Origin: DATFGK01 sp046712825
Lineage (GTDB): Bacteria > Actinomycetota > AC-67
Assembly: GCA_046712825.1 (NCBI GenBank)
Contig: JBKKCR010000126.1
Coordinates: 1 to 15,165, forward strand
Reading direction: 5' to 3'
Length of the DNA stretch: 15,165 nt
Notes under the pieces: generated by a model
Seen by the model: only the letters and a program-made list of their open reading frames with translations
Databases searched by the model: none
What the model was told of the DNA's origin: nothing
Position numbers and translations under genes: made by a program
Part shown: in pieces, positions 6,963 through 13,355 of the stretch
Position numbering within the stretch: the first letter of the stretch is position 1
Layout: each line of letters starts with the position of its first letter

Positions 6963-7043
6963 ATGACCCGGGCCGGTCCCGATCAGGATCGGAGACCGAA
7001 CCCCGGCCGTGCCGTCCTGCTCCGAGCGCCGTCAGAAAGGTGA
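6963..7043 (+). CDS. Putative 26-residue leader peptide coupling FMN riboswitch to ribD
   Basis: An ATG immediately after the aptamer opens a 26-codon frame (MTRAGPDQDR to LLRAPSER) that ends in TGA at 7041-7043, sharing one base with the ribD ATG (TGATG). The same junction form joins priA-def and rpe-response regulator in this window. Its Shine-Dalgarno, GGGAG (6951-6955) with a seven-base spacer, lies within the conserved 3' strand of the aptamer. The peptide is Arg/Pro-rich and has no recognised domain, so its sequence may not matter; translation itself may. A hairpin inside the ORF (6974-6998, nine pairs with one bulged A) could block ribD unless ribosomes pass. Translation is not proven; the alternative is an untranslated spacer. 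Confidence 0.5.
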   Translation: MTRAGPDQDRRPNPGRAVLLRAPSER

Positions 7044-8137
7044 TGAGGAGCACGGACGCAACCTGGATGCGCCGGGCGTTCCGCCTGGCAGAGCGAGGCC
7101 GTGGGCTGGCAAGCCCCAACCCTCCGGTCGGAGCGGTCATCGTCCGCGACGGCAAAGCGGTGGCGGAGGGGTTCCATCGGGGCCCCGGCACCCCCCACGC
7201 AGAGATCGTTGCGATCGAGGCGGCCGGCGAGCTGACGAAGGGCGCAACGTTGTACGTCACGCTGGAGCCTTGCACCCACCAGGGCCGGACGCCGCCGTGC
7301 GCTCCCCGAGTCATCGCTGCCGGGTTCGAGCGCGTGGTGGTCGGGGCGACCGACCCGAACCCGGCGGTAGACGGACGCGGCATCGCCGCGCTGCAGGACG
7401 CGGGCATCGTGGTTGATGCAGGCGTCCTGGAGGTCGACGCGGATCGACTCATCCAAGCGTTCTCGAAGCACGTTCGAACCGGCCGCCCGTTCGTCACCGG
7501 CAAGATGGCGATCTCCCTCGACGGGCGCGCGGCGGCCGCAGACGGCTCATCCCAATGGATCACCGGACCTTCGGCGCGGCGCGACGCCCACCGGCTGCGA
7601 GCGGAAGCCGACGCGATCATCGCCGGCGTCTCGACCGTCGTCCGCGATGATCCGAAGCTCACGGTTCGGCTGCGCGGGTATCGAGGTCGCCAACCCCTGC
7701 GCGTCGTCGTCGACTCCGCAGCACGGACTCCGGCCGAGGCAGCCGTCCTGGACGATGAGGCACCCACGCTGATCGCCACGACCGACAAGGCGACCGAGGA
7801 CGCGGTGAACGCCCTCAAGGCACGCGGTGCCGAAGTTCTGCGATTCCCCTCGCGCGACGGGCGTGTCGACCTGGCCGCCGTGTTGGAGCAGCTCGGCCGT
7901 CGTGCCCTGGCGAGCGTGCTGGTCGAAGGAGGCCCGACCCTCCTCGGCGACGCCGTGGAGCGAGGTTTCGTGGATCGTTTCGTTTTCTACATCGCGCCGA
8001 AGCTTCTCGGGAGCGGAGGCCCCGGCGCGGTTGCGGCACTGGTTGCTCCCACGATCGCCGATGCCCGCGACCTGCGGGTCGGCAGCGTCCGACACGTCGG
8101 CGCAGACCTGAGGATCGAGGCCTACCCGAGGAGATGA
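7043..8137 (+). CDS. ribD: Bifunctional riboflavin biosynthesis deaminase/reductase
   Basis: RibD carries out the second and third steps from GTP: deamination of the pyrimidine, then NADPH-dependent reduction of the ribosyl side chain. Residues 1-145 form the zinc deaminase, with HAE at 52-54 (His52 binds zinc, Glu54 is catalytic) and EPCTHQGRTPPC at 76-86 giving Cys77 and Cys86. The reductase domain follows, with GKMAISLDGRAA (153-164), SQWITGPSARRDAHRLRAE (170-188), DDPKLTVR (202-209) and LVEGGPTLLG (293-302). At 364 residues the length is normal. ATG 7043 is preferred over GTG 7040 because it forms a TGATG overlap with the leader frame; GAAAGGTG lies directly before it. It is the first enzyme gene of the FMN-controlled operon, and ribE follows its stop by one base. 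Confidence 0.96.
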   Translation: MRSTDATWMRRAFRLAERGRGLASPNPPVGAVIVRDGKAVAEGFHRGPGTPHAEIVAIEAAGELTKGATLYVTLEPCTHQGRTPPCAPRVIAAGFERVVVGATDPNPAVDGRGIAALQDAGIVVDAGVLEVDADRLIQAFSKHVRTGRPFVTGKMAISLDGRAAAADGSSQWITGPSARRDAHRLRAEADAIIAGVSTVVRDDPKLTVRLRGYRGRQPLRVVVDSAARTPAEAAVLDDEAPTLIATTDKATEDAVNALKARGAEVLRFPSRDGRVDLAAVLEQLGRRALASVLVEGGPTLLGDAVERGFVDRFVFYIAPKLLGSGGPGAVAALVAPTIADARDLRVGSVRHVGADLRIEAYPRR

Positions 8138-8138
8138 T

Positions 8139-8978
8139 TTGTTCACAGGAATAGTTGAAAGCATGGGAACCGTCGTACGAGTCCTCCGCAGAGGCGGCGG
8201 CGCGAGGCTAGAGGTGCGTGCTCCCGACGTGGTTGCCGAAGTGAAGATCGGCGACTCGGTTGCCGTCAACGGTGCGTGCGTCACCGTGACCGCGCGGATC
8301 GAGGACTCGTTCGCCTGCGATCTCGTCCCCGAGACGCTCGCGCGCACGAATCTGGGAACGCTTCAGCCGGGAGAGGAAGTGAATCTCGAACTGCCGTTGC
8401 GCGCGGGCGGCAGGCTCGACGGCCACATCGTCCAAGGGCACGTCGACGTCGTGGGCTCGATCCGTTCCCGCCGGCGCGTCGGCGCGCAGGAGATGCTCGA
8501 GGTGACCGTTCCGTTCGAGCTCACCCGCTATCTCGCCCCGAAGGGGTCCGTCTCCGTCGACGGCGTCAGCCTGACGATCATGGATGTCAACAAGGACCGA
8601 TTCCGGGTGGCGCTTATCCCGCACACCGTGGAGACGACGACGCTCGGGAAGAAGCTGCAAGGAGCTGCGGTCAACGTCGAGGTGGATGTGATCTCGAAGT
8701 ACGTCGAGCGTCACCTCTCGGCGCGCACGCCGTTCCGCGAGCCGTCGCTCGCCGAGCTCGTCGGACCCCCGCCGCCCCGGCCCGAGCCGCTCGCCGCGCA
8801 GGCGCTTCGGATCCCCGTACCGCAAGCGGCCAAGATTGCGCCGGCGGCCAAGCCGGCCGTGGCGCCCGCCAAGGCGACGTCCAAGCCGGCGGCCGCTCCG
8901 AAGACGAAGAAGAAGACCGTCCCCGCCGCACGCGCGGCGAAACGGAGCACGCCCAAGCGATCCACCCGACGGCGCTAG
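8139..8978 (+). CDS. ribE: Riboflavin synthase with basic C-terminal tail
   Basis: The enzyme dismutates two 6,7-dimethyl-8-ribityllumazine molecules into riboflavin and the pyrimidine that RibH reuses. Two lumazine-binding barrels are seen: MFTGIVESMG at 1-10, VNGACVTVT at 43-51 and GGRLDGHIVQGHVD at 90-103 in the first; SVDGVSLTIMDV at 139-150 and IPHTVETTTLG at 160-170 in the second. The normal protein ends near ISKYVERHL (185-193, about 200 residues). Here 86 more residues follow, rich in Ala, Pro and Lys, with no Asp or Glu after residue 216 and about 17 Lys/Arg, ending KRSTPKRSTRRR. This looks disordered and histone H1-like. The start is TTG, supported by the conserved MFTGIVE and by GAGGAG five bases before it. 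It follows the ribD stop by one base. Confidence 0.95.
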   Translation: MFTGIVESMGTVVRVLRRGGGARLEVRAPDVVAEVKIGDSVAVNGACVTVTARIEDSFACDLVPETLARTNLGTLQPGEEVNLELPLRAGGRLDGHIVQGHVDVVGSIRSRRRVGAQEMLEVTVPFELTRYLAPKGSVSVDGVSLTIMDVNKDRFRVALIPHTVETTTLGKKLQGAAVNVEVDVISKYVERHLSARTPFREPSLAELVGPPPPRPEPLAAQALRIPVPQAAKIAPAAKPAVAPAKATSKPAAAPKTKKKTVPAARAAKRSTPKRSTRRR

Positions 8979-8986
8979 AGGATCAG

Positions 8987-10246
8987 ATGGATTTCGCCAC
9001 GATCGAAGAAGCGCTCGAGGAGATGAAGGCGGGGCGGATCGTGGTCGTCGTCGACGACCCGGACCGTGAGAACGAAGGCGACTTCGTCGTTGCCGCCGAG
9101 AAAATCACCCCGGAAGCCATCAATTTCATGGCGACCCACGGTCGTGGCCTGATCTGCATGCCGATCGTGGCGGACCGGCTCGACCAGCTCGGGATACCGC
9201 CGATGGTCCCGGAGAAAGCCGAGACGCACGAGACGGCGTTCGCGATCTCCATCGATCTATCCACCGGAGGAACGGGGATCTCGGCTCACGAGCGCGCCGC
9301 CACCGTCAAGAAGGTGTTGGACCCCGACGCGCGCCCCGAGGACTTCCGCAAGCCGGGACACATCTTCCCGTTGCGGGCGCAGCGTGGCGGAGTCCTGAAA
9401 CGCGCGGGGCACACCGAGGCGGCGGTCGATCTTTCGCGTATCGCGGGCCTGTATCCGGGTGCCGTCATCTGCGAGATCATGAACGCGGACGGCACCATGG
9501 CCCGGCTGCCCGAACTCGAGTCCGTGGCCCGCGATCACGGAATGAAGATCATCTCGATCGCCGACCTCATCGCACACCGCCGCCGCGAGGAGAAGCTGGT
9601 GCGGCGCGAGGTGGAAGCCAAGCTCCCGACGCGATTCGGAGAGTTCCGTGTGTTCGGGTACGAGTCGATGGTGGATCAACGCCACCACCTCGCGCTCGTG
9701 ATGGGGGAGATCGGCGACGGCGAGCGGGTGCTGACCCGGATGCACTCCGAGTGCCTGACCGGAGACGTCTTCCACTCGTTGCGCTGCGACTGCGGCAGCC
9801 AGCTCGAGGACGCGCTCGACCAGATCGCCGAAGAGGGCCGGGGCGTCATCGTGTATCTACGGGGCCATGAGGGGCGAGGGATCGGGCTCTTGCACAAGCT
9901 CCATGCGTACCGCCTGCAGGAGTCGGGCCGCGACACCGTCGAGGCGAACACGGACCTCGGCTTCCCGCCCGACCCTCGTGACTACGGTGTTGGGGCGCAG
10001 ATCCTGGTGGATCTCGGCGTTCATACGATGCGGCTGCTGACCAACAACCCCACGAAGCGCGCCGGACTCGAAGGGTACGGCCTGTCTATCGTCGAGCGGG
10101 TACCGCTGCAGTCGCGGGTCAACGAGCACAACATCCGTTACCTCCAGACCAAGAAGGCGAAGCTCGGGCATCTCCTCGATCTGGACGATGCGGCCGGCGT
10201 CGTGGTGCAAGGAGGAGAGGGTGGCGGGTCGGAAGAAAAGCCCTGA
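8987..10246 (+). CDS. ribBA: Fused DHBP synthase / GTP cyclohydrolase II
   Basis: One 419-residue protein carries both entry reactions of riboflavin synthesis. The N-terminal half makes 3,4-dihydroxy-2-butanone 4-phosphate from ribulose 5-phosphate: DDPDRENEGDFV at 23-34 holds the acidic metal-binding residues, with HGRGLICMP (51-59), PGHIFPLRA (123-131) and RAGHTEAAVDL (139-149). The C-terminal half opens GTP: MHSECLTGDVFHSLRCDCG at 252-270 gives zinc ligands Cys256, Cys267 and Cys269, then YLRGHEGRGIGL (290-301). Both sites look intact. ATG 8987 follows the ribE stop by eight bases, with AGAGGA before it; the open frame continues upstream through ribE but without homology. The gene end overlaps ribH by 26 bases. 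Ribulose 5-phosphate links it to the upstream rpe. Confidence 0.97.
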   Translation: MDFATIEEALEEMKAGRIVVVVDDPDRENEGDFVVAAEKITPEAINFMATHGRGLICMPIVADRLDQLGIPPMVPEKAETHETAFAISIDLSTGGTGISAHERAATVKKVLDPDARPEDFRKPGHIFPLRAQRGGVLKRAGHTEAAVDLSRIAGLYPGAVICEIMNADGTMARLPELESVARDHGMKIISIADLIAHRRREEKLVRREVEAKLPTRFGEFRVFGYESMVDQRHHLALVMGEIGDGERVLTRMHSECLTGDVFHSLRCDCGSQLEDALDQIAEEGRGVIVYLRGHEGRGIGLLHKLHAYRLQESGRDTVEANTDLGFPPDPRDYGVGAQILVDLGVHTMRLLTNNPTKRAGLEGYGLSIVERVPLQSRVNEHNIRYLQTKKAKLGHLLDLDDAAGVVVQGGEGGGSEEKP

Positions 10247-10700
10247 CGCCCCGCTCGAAGCCTCGGGCATGGCGTTCGGGATCGTCGTCGCCGAGTTCAA
10301 TGCCGAGATAACCGAGGCCCTTCTCGACGGCGCGCGCAAGTGCTTCGCGGAGAATGGGGTCACCGATTCGGAGATCGCGGTCGCGTGGGTTCCTGGAGCG
10401 TTCGAGCTTGCGATCGGCGCGCAGATGCTCCTGAACAGCGCACCCTTCGAAGGCATCGTCGCTCTCGGGTGCGTCGTCCGCGGCGGCACGCCACACTTCG
10501 AGTACGTCTGTCAGGCGGCGACCTACGGGCTCCAACGGCTAGCACTCGATACCGGCGTACCGATCGCCTTCGGCCTGCTGACGACCGACGACATGGAACA
10601 AGCGCAAGCCCGCGCCGGGGGCGCCGAAGGCAACAAGGGCTACGACGCAGCGCAGAGCGCGATCCAGATGGCTCTGCTGCGACGCGACGTGTCGAGCTGA
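10221..10700 (+). CDS. ribH: 6,7-dimethyl-8-ribityllumazine synthase
   Basis: RibH condenses the RibBA and RibD products into lumazine and usually forms pentamers or 60-mer capsids. The 159-residue product shows FGIVVAEFNAEIT near the start, VPGAFELAIGAQML at 57-70, ALGCVVRGGTPHFEYVC at 81-97 with catalytic His92, GLLTTDDMEQAQARAGG at 118-134 and the end GNKGYDAAQSAIQMA. GTG 10221 is chosen because AAGGAGGAG (10209-10217) lies just before it; the frame is open further upstream but without homology. It overlaps the end of ribBA by 26 bases in another frame, which suggests translational coupling. It is the last riboflavin gene here. Confidence 0.96.
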   Translation: MAGRKKSPDAPLEASGMAFGIVVAEFNAEITEALLDGARKCFAENGVTDSEIAVAWVPGAFELAIGAQMLLNSAPFEGIVALGCVVRGGTPHFEYVCQAATYGLQRLALDTGVPIAFGLLTTDDMEQAQARAGGAEGNKGYDAAQSAIQMALLRRDVSS

Positions 10701-10708
10701 TCCGCACG

Positions 10709-10729
10709 CGGTTTCAATGCCCAAAACCG
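10709..10729. repeat. Short inverted repeat upstream of hisG
   Basis: CGGTTT (10709-10714) and AAACCG (10724-10729) form a six-pair dyad with a nine-base loop in the 56-base gap between ribH and hisG. No T-run follows, so it is a weak terminator at best. It overlaps the expected -35 region of hisG and could be an operator. Low confidence. Confidence 0.25.
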
Positions 10730-10744
10730 TCGAGGTTGGGCTGC

Positions 10745-10750
10745 TACCAT
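10745..10750 (+). promoter_or_regulatory. hisG promoter -10 box (probable leaderless transcript)
   Basis: TACCAT fits TANNNT and ends six bases before the hisG ATG at 10757, so transcription would begin at or next to the start codon. No Shine-Dalgarno is visible before hisG, which agrees with a leaderless mRNA, a common arrangement in Actinobacteria. Confidence 0.5.
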
Positions 10751-10756
10751 GCGCCC

Positions 10757-11635
10757 ATGCTGAGGCTCGTGGTTCCGAAAGGCTCTCTCGAGGAGCAGAC
10801 GCTCGGGCTACTCGAGGCGGCCGACCTGCCGGTGCGACGCAACTCCGATCGCGACTATCACGGCACAGTGGACGATCCGCGGATCGATCGTGTCTCAATC
10901 TTGAGACCTCAGGAGATCCCGCGGTACGTCGAGGAGGGGTTCTTCGACCTCGGCATCACCGGTCGTGACTGGGTGGAGGAGACGGAGGCCGACGTCGACA
11001 TCCTCACCGAGCTCTCATATTCGGGTCGGGCCGGCGGCGGGACGGTGCGGATCGTGCTCGCCGTCGCCGGGGATTCCACCATCGAGCGGGCCGACCAGTT
11101 GCCCCGTGACTCGAAGATCTCGACCGAGTACCCGACGTTGACGCAACGCGTCTTCGACAAGCTGGGGATCCCCGTCCGGATCTTCACGTCGTACGGCGCG
11201 ACCGAGGCCAAGGTCCCGGAGATCGTCGATGCGATCGTCGAGCTGACCGAAACCGGATCAACGCTCCGGCGACACGGCATGAAGATCGTGGAGACGCTGC
11301 TCGAGTCTCAGACGGTCATCATCGCCAACCGTTCGGCGGCGGCCGACCCCGTGAAGCGCCAAGCGATGGAAGATCTGAAGACGCTTCTCCTGGGCGCGTT
11401 GACCGCACGCGGGAAGGTGCTCGTGAAGCTGAACGTCTCCGAGGAGAGCCTCCCCGGCGTGCTCGAGATCCTCCCCGCGATGAAGTCTCCGACGGTGTCG
11501 CGGCTCTCGCTCGAGCATGATTATGCCGTCGAAACGGTCGTCGAGAAGACCAGGATCAACACGCTGATCCCGGAACTGAAGGAACGCGGAGCGACCGACA
11601 TCATCGAGCTCCCCATCTCCAAGATCGTCCCCTGA
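10757..11635 (+). CDS. hisG: ATP phosphoribosyltransferase, long form
   Basis: The enzyme starts histidine synthesis by joining ATP to phosphoribosyl diphosphate. At 292 residues it is the long, hexameric, self-regulated form. MLRLVVPKGSLEEQTLGLL is the classic opening; FFDLGITGRDWVEE (62-75) is in domain I; the phosphoribosyl diphosphate loop is ELTETGSTLRRHG at 162-174. From about residue 215 the regulatory ACT-like domain follows (VLVKLNVSEESLPGVLEILP, 221-240, to ELPISKIVP), the site of histidine feedback inhibition in this form. The ATG has no Shine-Dalgarno and sits right after a -10 box. In many actinobacteria hisE lies between ribH and hisG; it is not present here, and no other his gene is in the window. 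Confidence 0.97.
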   Translation: MLRLVVPKGSLEEQTLGLLEAADLPVRRNSDRDYHGTVDDPRIDRVSILRPQEIPRYVEEGFFDLGITGRDWVEETEADVDILTELSYSGRAGGGTVRIVLAVAGDSTIERADQLPRDSKISTEYPTLTQRVFDKLGIPVRIFTSYGATEAKVPEIVDAIVELTETGSTLRRHGMKIVETLLESQTVIIANRSAAADPVKRQAMEDLKTLLLGALTARGKVLVKLNVSEESLPGVLEILPAMKSPTVSRLSLEHDYAVETVVEKTRINTLIPELKERGATDIIELPISKIVP

Positions 11636-11676
11636 TCGCCGCGATTTCGTGTGATGCGCTCACCGCGCTTGGTTCC

Positions 11677-11706
11677 TTGCCTCGCCTGAGAATCCGATGT
11701 TAGGCT
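11677..11706 (+). promoter_or_regulatory. Cold-shock gene promoter
   Basis: TTGCCT (11677-11682) and TAGGCT (11701-11706) are separated by 18 bases, a reasonable -35/-10 pair of the TANNNT type. A start near 11713 gives a leader of about 60 bases before the GTG at 11776. The hisG-csp gap shows no strong terminator for hisG. Confidence 0.45.
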
Positions 11707-11775
11707 CGCCGCCGTTTAGGAGCCGTGAGCGGGTGCCTCGAACGCCGGGGCGGCGCGGCCGGGGAGGGCCAGGAC

Positions 11776-11976
11776 GTGGCAGAAGGAACCGTCAAGTGGT
11801 TCAGCAACGAGAAGGGCTTCGGTTTCATCTCGAGGACCGACGGCGACGACGTTTTCGTCCACCACAGCGCCATCCAGATGGAGGGGTATCGCACCCTCAC
11901 GGAAGGCCAGAAAGTGGAGTTCGACATCGTCGAAGGCCCCAAGGGTAAGCAGGCGGCCAACGTTCGTCCTGCCTGA
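11776..11976 (+). CDS. Cold-shock domain protein (CspA family)
   Basis: A 66-residue single cold-shock domain that binds single-stranded RNA and DNA as a chaperone. It begins MAEGTVKWFSNEKGFGFI, holding RNP1 (KGFGFI), followed by RNP2 (VFVHHSAI), then the usual EGQKVEFDIVEGPKGKQAANV ending in its standard form. GTG 11776 is chosen because GGGAGGG (11762-11768) lies seven bases before it and the protein then has normal length; an upstream ATG at 11725 would add residues foreign to the family. It stands alone between its own promoter and a hairpin terminator. Whether it is cold-induced cannot be told. Confidence 0.96.
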   Translation: MAEGTVKWFSNEKGFGFISRTDGDDVFVHHSAIQMEGYRTLTEGQKVEFDIVEGPKGKQAANVRPA

Positions 11977-11996
11977 ACCGCTCCGCGCGTGACCGC

Positions 11997-12030
11997 GAAC
12001 GGCTCCGCAACCGCGGGGCCGTTCCGTTCT
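11997..12030 (+). terminator. Hairpin terminator after the cold-shock gene
   Basis: A 12-pair stem (11997-12008 with 12013-12024, one G-U pair) closes an AACC loop 20 bases past the csp stop. The tail CGTTCTCTC is only modestly T-rich. It separates csp from the infC promoter at 12045. Confidence 0.65.
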
Positions 12031-12044
12031 CTCGGAGATACGTA

Positions 12045-12074
12045 TCGACACCCCCCTTCGGCGGCACGTATAAT
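12045..12074 (+). promoter_or_regulatory. infC operon promoter
   Basis: TCGACA (12045-12050), 18 bases, then a perfect TATAAT (12069-12074). This is the best promoter in the window. A start near 12081 gives an infC leader of about 130 bases. Confidence 0.75.
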
Positions 12075-12093
12075 GCCGGTCACGTACGCACAA

Positions 12094-12180
12094 GAAGGGT
12101 TTCCGGCCCTCACCCACGAGCATTGGCTCGAGCGGGTTCGCGCTAGATGTCGGACGCCCTTCGGGCGTCCGTTTTGTTGT
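12094..12180 (+). terminator. Leader attenuator upstream of infC
   Basis: Within the infC leader, CGGACGCCC (12151-12159) and GGGCGTCCG (12163-12171) form a perfect nine-pair hairpin with a three-base loop, followed by TTTTGTTGT: a textbook intrinsic terminator lying 30 bases before the infC Shine-Dalgarno. Upstream, GAAGGG (12094-12099) is the exact complement of CCCTTC (12157-12162) in the terminator, so it could form a competing antiterminator. Another hairpin, CGAGC-ATTG-GCTCG (12117-12130), lies between. infC-rpmI-rplT leaders are known attenuation targets, for example of L20 in Firmicutes. The signal used here is unknown. Confidence 0.75.
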
Positions 12181-12209
12181 CTACTCAAGGATGGAAGAGG
12201 TGATGCTGG

Positions 12210-12767
12210 ATCGTAACTGAGCCGCGTGTGAACGATCGGATCAGGGCCACCGAGGTACGACTGGTGGGCCCGGACGGGCAGCAGATCGGCGTGGTACGGC
12301 TGCAAGACGCGCTACGGATAGCGCGGGAGCTGGACCTGGATGTCGTCGAGGTTGCACCGCAGGCGAAGCCCCCGGTGTGCCGCCTCCTGGACTACGGCAA
12401 GTACAAATACGAGATGGCGCTCAAGGCCAAGGAGGCGAAGCGCAAGCAGTCGCAGATCGTGGTCAAAGAGATGAAGATGCGCCCGAAGATCGACCGCCAC
12501 GACTACGCGACGAAGAAGGGGCACATCGAGCGGTTCCTTGGTCAGGGGCACAAGGTGAAGCTGACCATCATGTTCCGAGGCCGGGAGATGGCCCATCCGG
12601 AGCTCGGCCAGCGGATCCTCGAGCGGCTCGCGGTAGACCTGTCGCCGATCGCACACGTGGAGGTGCCGGCCAAGCTCGACGGCCGGAACATGACGATGAT
12701 GTTCGCGCCGACCCGCAAGGCGGCAACGAAACCGACGACCAAGGCGCCGGAAGGCGTCGACGCGTAG
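12210..12767 (+). CDS. infC: Translation initiation factor IF-3 (AUC start)
   Basis: IF-3 binds the 30S subunit, checks start codon-anticodon pairing and keeps subunits apart. The product shows the N-terminal domain (RVNDRIRATEVRLVGPDG), AKPPVCRLLDYGKYKYE of the linker border, KMRPKIDRHDYATKKGH and the C-terminal domain VKLTIMFRGREMAHPELG. The first ATG/GTG codon (GTG 12228) lies 27 bases from any Shine-Dalgarno and would drop conserved residues. Six codons upstream an in-frame ATC (12210) gives (M)VTEPRVNDRIR, the usual actinobacterial beginning. GAGGTGAT (12197-12204), a perfect eight-base match to the 16S rRNA end, is placed correctly for it. A TGA at 12201 blocks any further extension. 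infC is known for rare AUU/AUC starts, through which IF-3 limits its own synthesis. The product is 185 residues. rpmI follows 12 bases later. Confidence 0.95.
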   Translation: MVTEPRVNDRIRATEVRLVGPDGQQIGVVRLQDALRIARELDLDVVEVAPQAKPPVCRLLDYGKYKYEMALKAKEAKRKQSQIVVKEMKMRPKIDRHDYATKKGHIERFLGQGHKVKLTIMFRGREMAHPELGQRILERLAVDLSPIAHVEVPAKLDGRNMTMMFAPTRKAATKPTTKAPEGVDA

Positions 12768-12779
12768 GAGAAGAACGAC

Positions 12780-12974
12780 ATGCCGAAGAAGAAGACGCAC
12801 CGCGGCGCCGCCAAGCGCATGCGGAAGACGGCGACCGGAAAGGTCATGCGCGGCCGCGCCTTCATGTCGCACAACTATGGCAAGAAGAGCGCGCGACACA
12901 AGCGGCGTCTCACGCCGATGGTGCCGGTTTCCAAGGCCGACGCGAAACGCGCGACCGAACTACTGGGGGGCTAG
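12780..12974 (+). CDS. rpmI: Ribosomal protein bL35
   Basis: A 64-residue, very basic 50S protein beginning MPKKKTHRGAAKRMRKTATG, with the family's KVMRGRAFMSHNYGKKSARHKRRL core. AGGAG (12766-12770), overlapping the infC stop, lies nine bases before the ATG. Position between infC and rplT is the standard arrangement. Confidence 0.98.
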   Translation: MPKKKTHRGAAKRMRKTATGKVMRGRAFMSHNYGKKSARHKRRLTPMVPVSKADAKRATELLGG

Positions 12975-12977
12975 ACC

Positions 12978-13355
12978 ATGGCACGGGTGAAGCGGGCGGT
13001 CGGCGGGCTCAAGAAGCGCCGTGCCGTCCTCGAACGGGCAAAGGGATACCGCGGCTCGCGCAGCCGGCACTATCGCGCCGCTCGGGAGCAAGTCTTGCAC
13101 TCGATGCGGTATGCGTACGCCGACCGGCGCAAGCGCAAGGGCGACTTCCGGCGGCTCTGGATCGCTCGCATCAACGCAGCCAGCCGCGAGCACGGCATGT
13201 CGTATAACCGGTTCATGAACGGGTTGAAGCTGGCCGAGGTCGAGGTCGATCGGCGGATGCTGTCCGAACTGGCGGTGAACGACAAGCCGGCATTCGGCGC
13301 GCTGGTCGAGGTCGCACGCGCCGGGCTCGAGCGCAGCGCCACCCGGGGCGAGTGA
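12978..13355 (+). CDS. rplT: Ribosomal protein bL20
   Basis: A 125-residue 23S rRNA-binding assembly protein of the 50S subunit. MARVKRAVGGLKKRRAVLE, AKGYRGSRSRHYRAAREQV and DRRKRKGDFRRLWIARINAA are standard L20 segments; SYNRFMNGLKLAEVEVDRRML follows. The end is slightly longer than in most homologues (117-120). It starts three bases after the rpmI stop, with a G-run (12965-12970) as ribosome binding site. In some bacteria L20 represses its own operon through the leader RNA. The stop overlaps the next gene by four bases (GTGA). Confidence 0.98.
   Translation: MARVKRAVGGLKKRRAVLERAKGYRGSRSRHYRAAREQVLHSMRYAYADRRKRKGDFRRLWIARINAASREHGMSYNRFMNGLKLAEVEVDRRMLSELAVNDKPAFGALVEVARAGLERSATRGE

Noticed and set aside
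8276..8986. Upstream extension of the ribBA frame through ribE
   Set aside because: The extension is a shadow of ribE; the DHBP synthase domain starts exactly at MDFATIEEAL (8987).
11725..11775. N-terminal extension of the cold-shock protein from ATG 11725
   Set aside because: Adds residues not found in CspA proteins and skips the good ribosome binding site before GTG 11776.
11989..12216. 75-codon open frame between csp and infC
   Set aside because: It spans the csp terminator, the infC promoter and the leader terminator, so it cannot be one translated message.
12228..12230. GTG as infC start
   Set aside because: No ribosome binding site at proper distance and loss of conserved N-terminal residues; ATC 12210 fits better.
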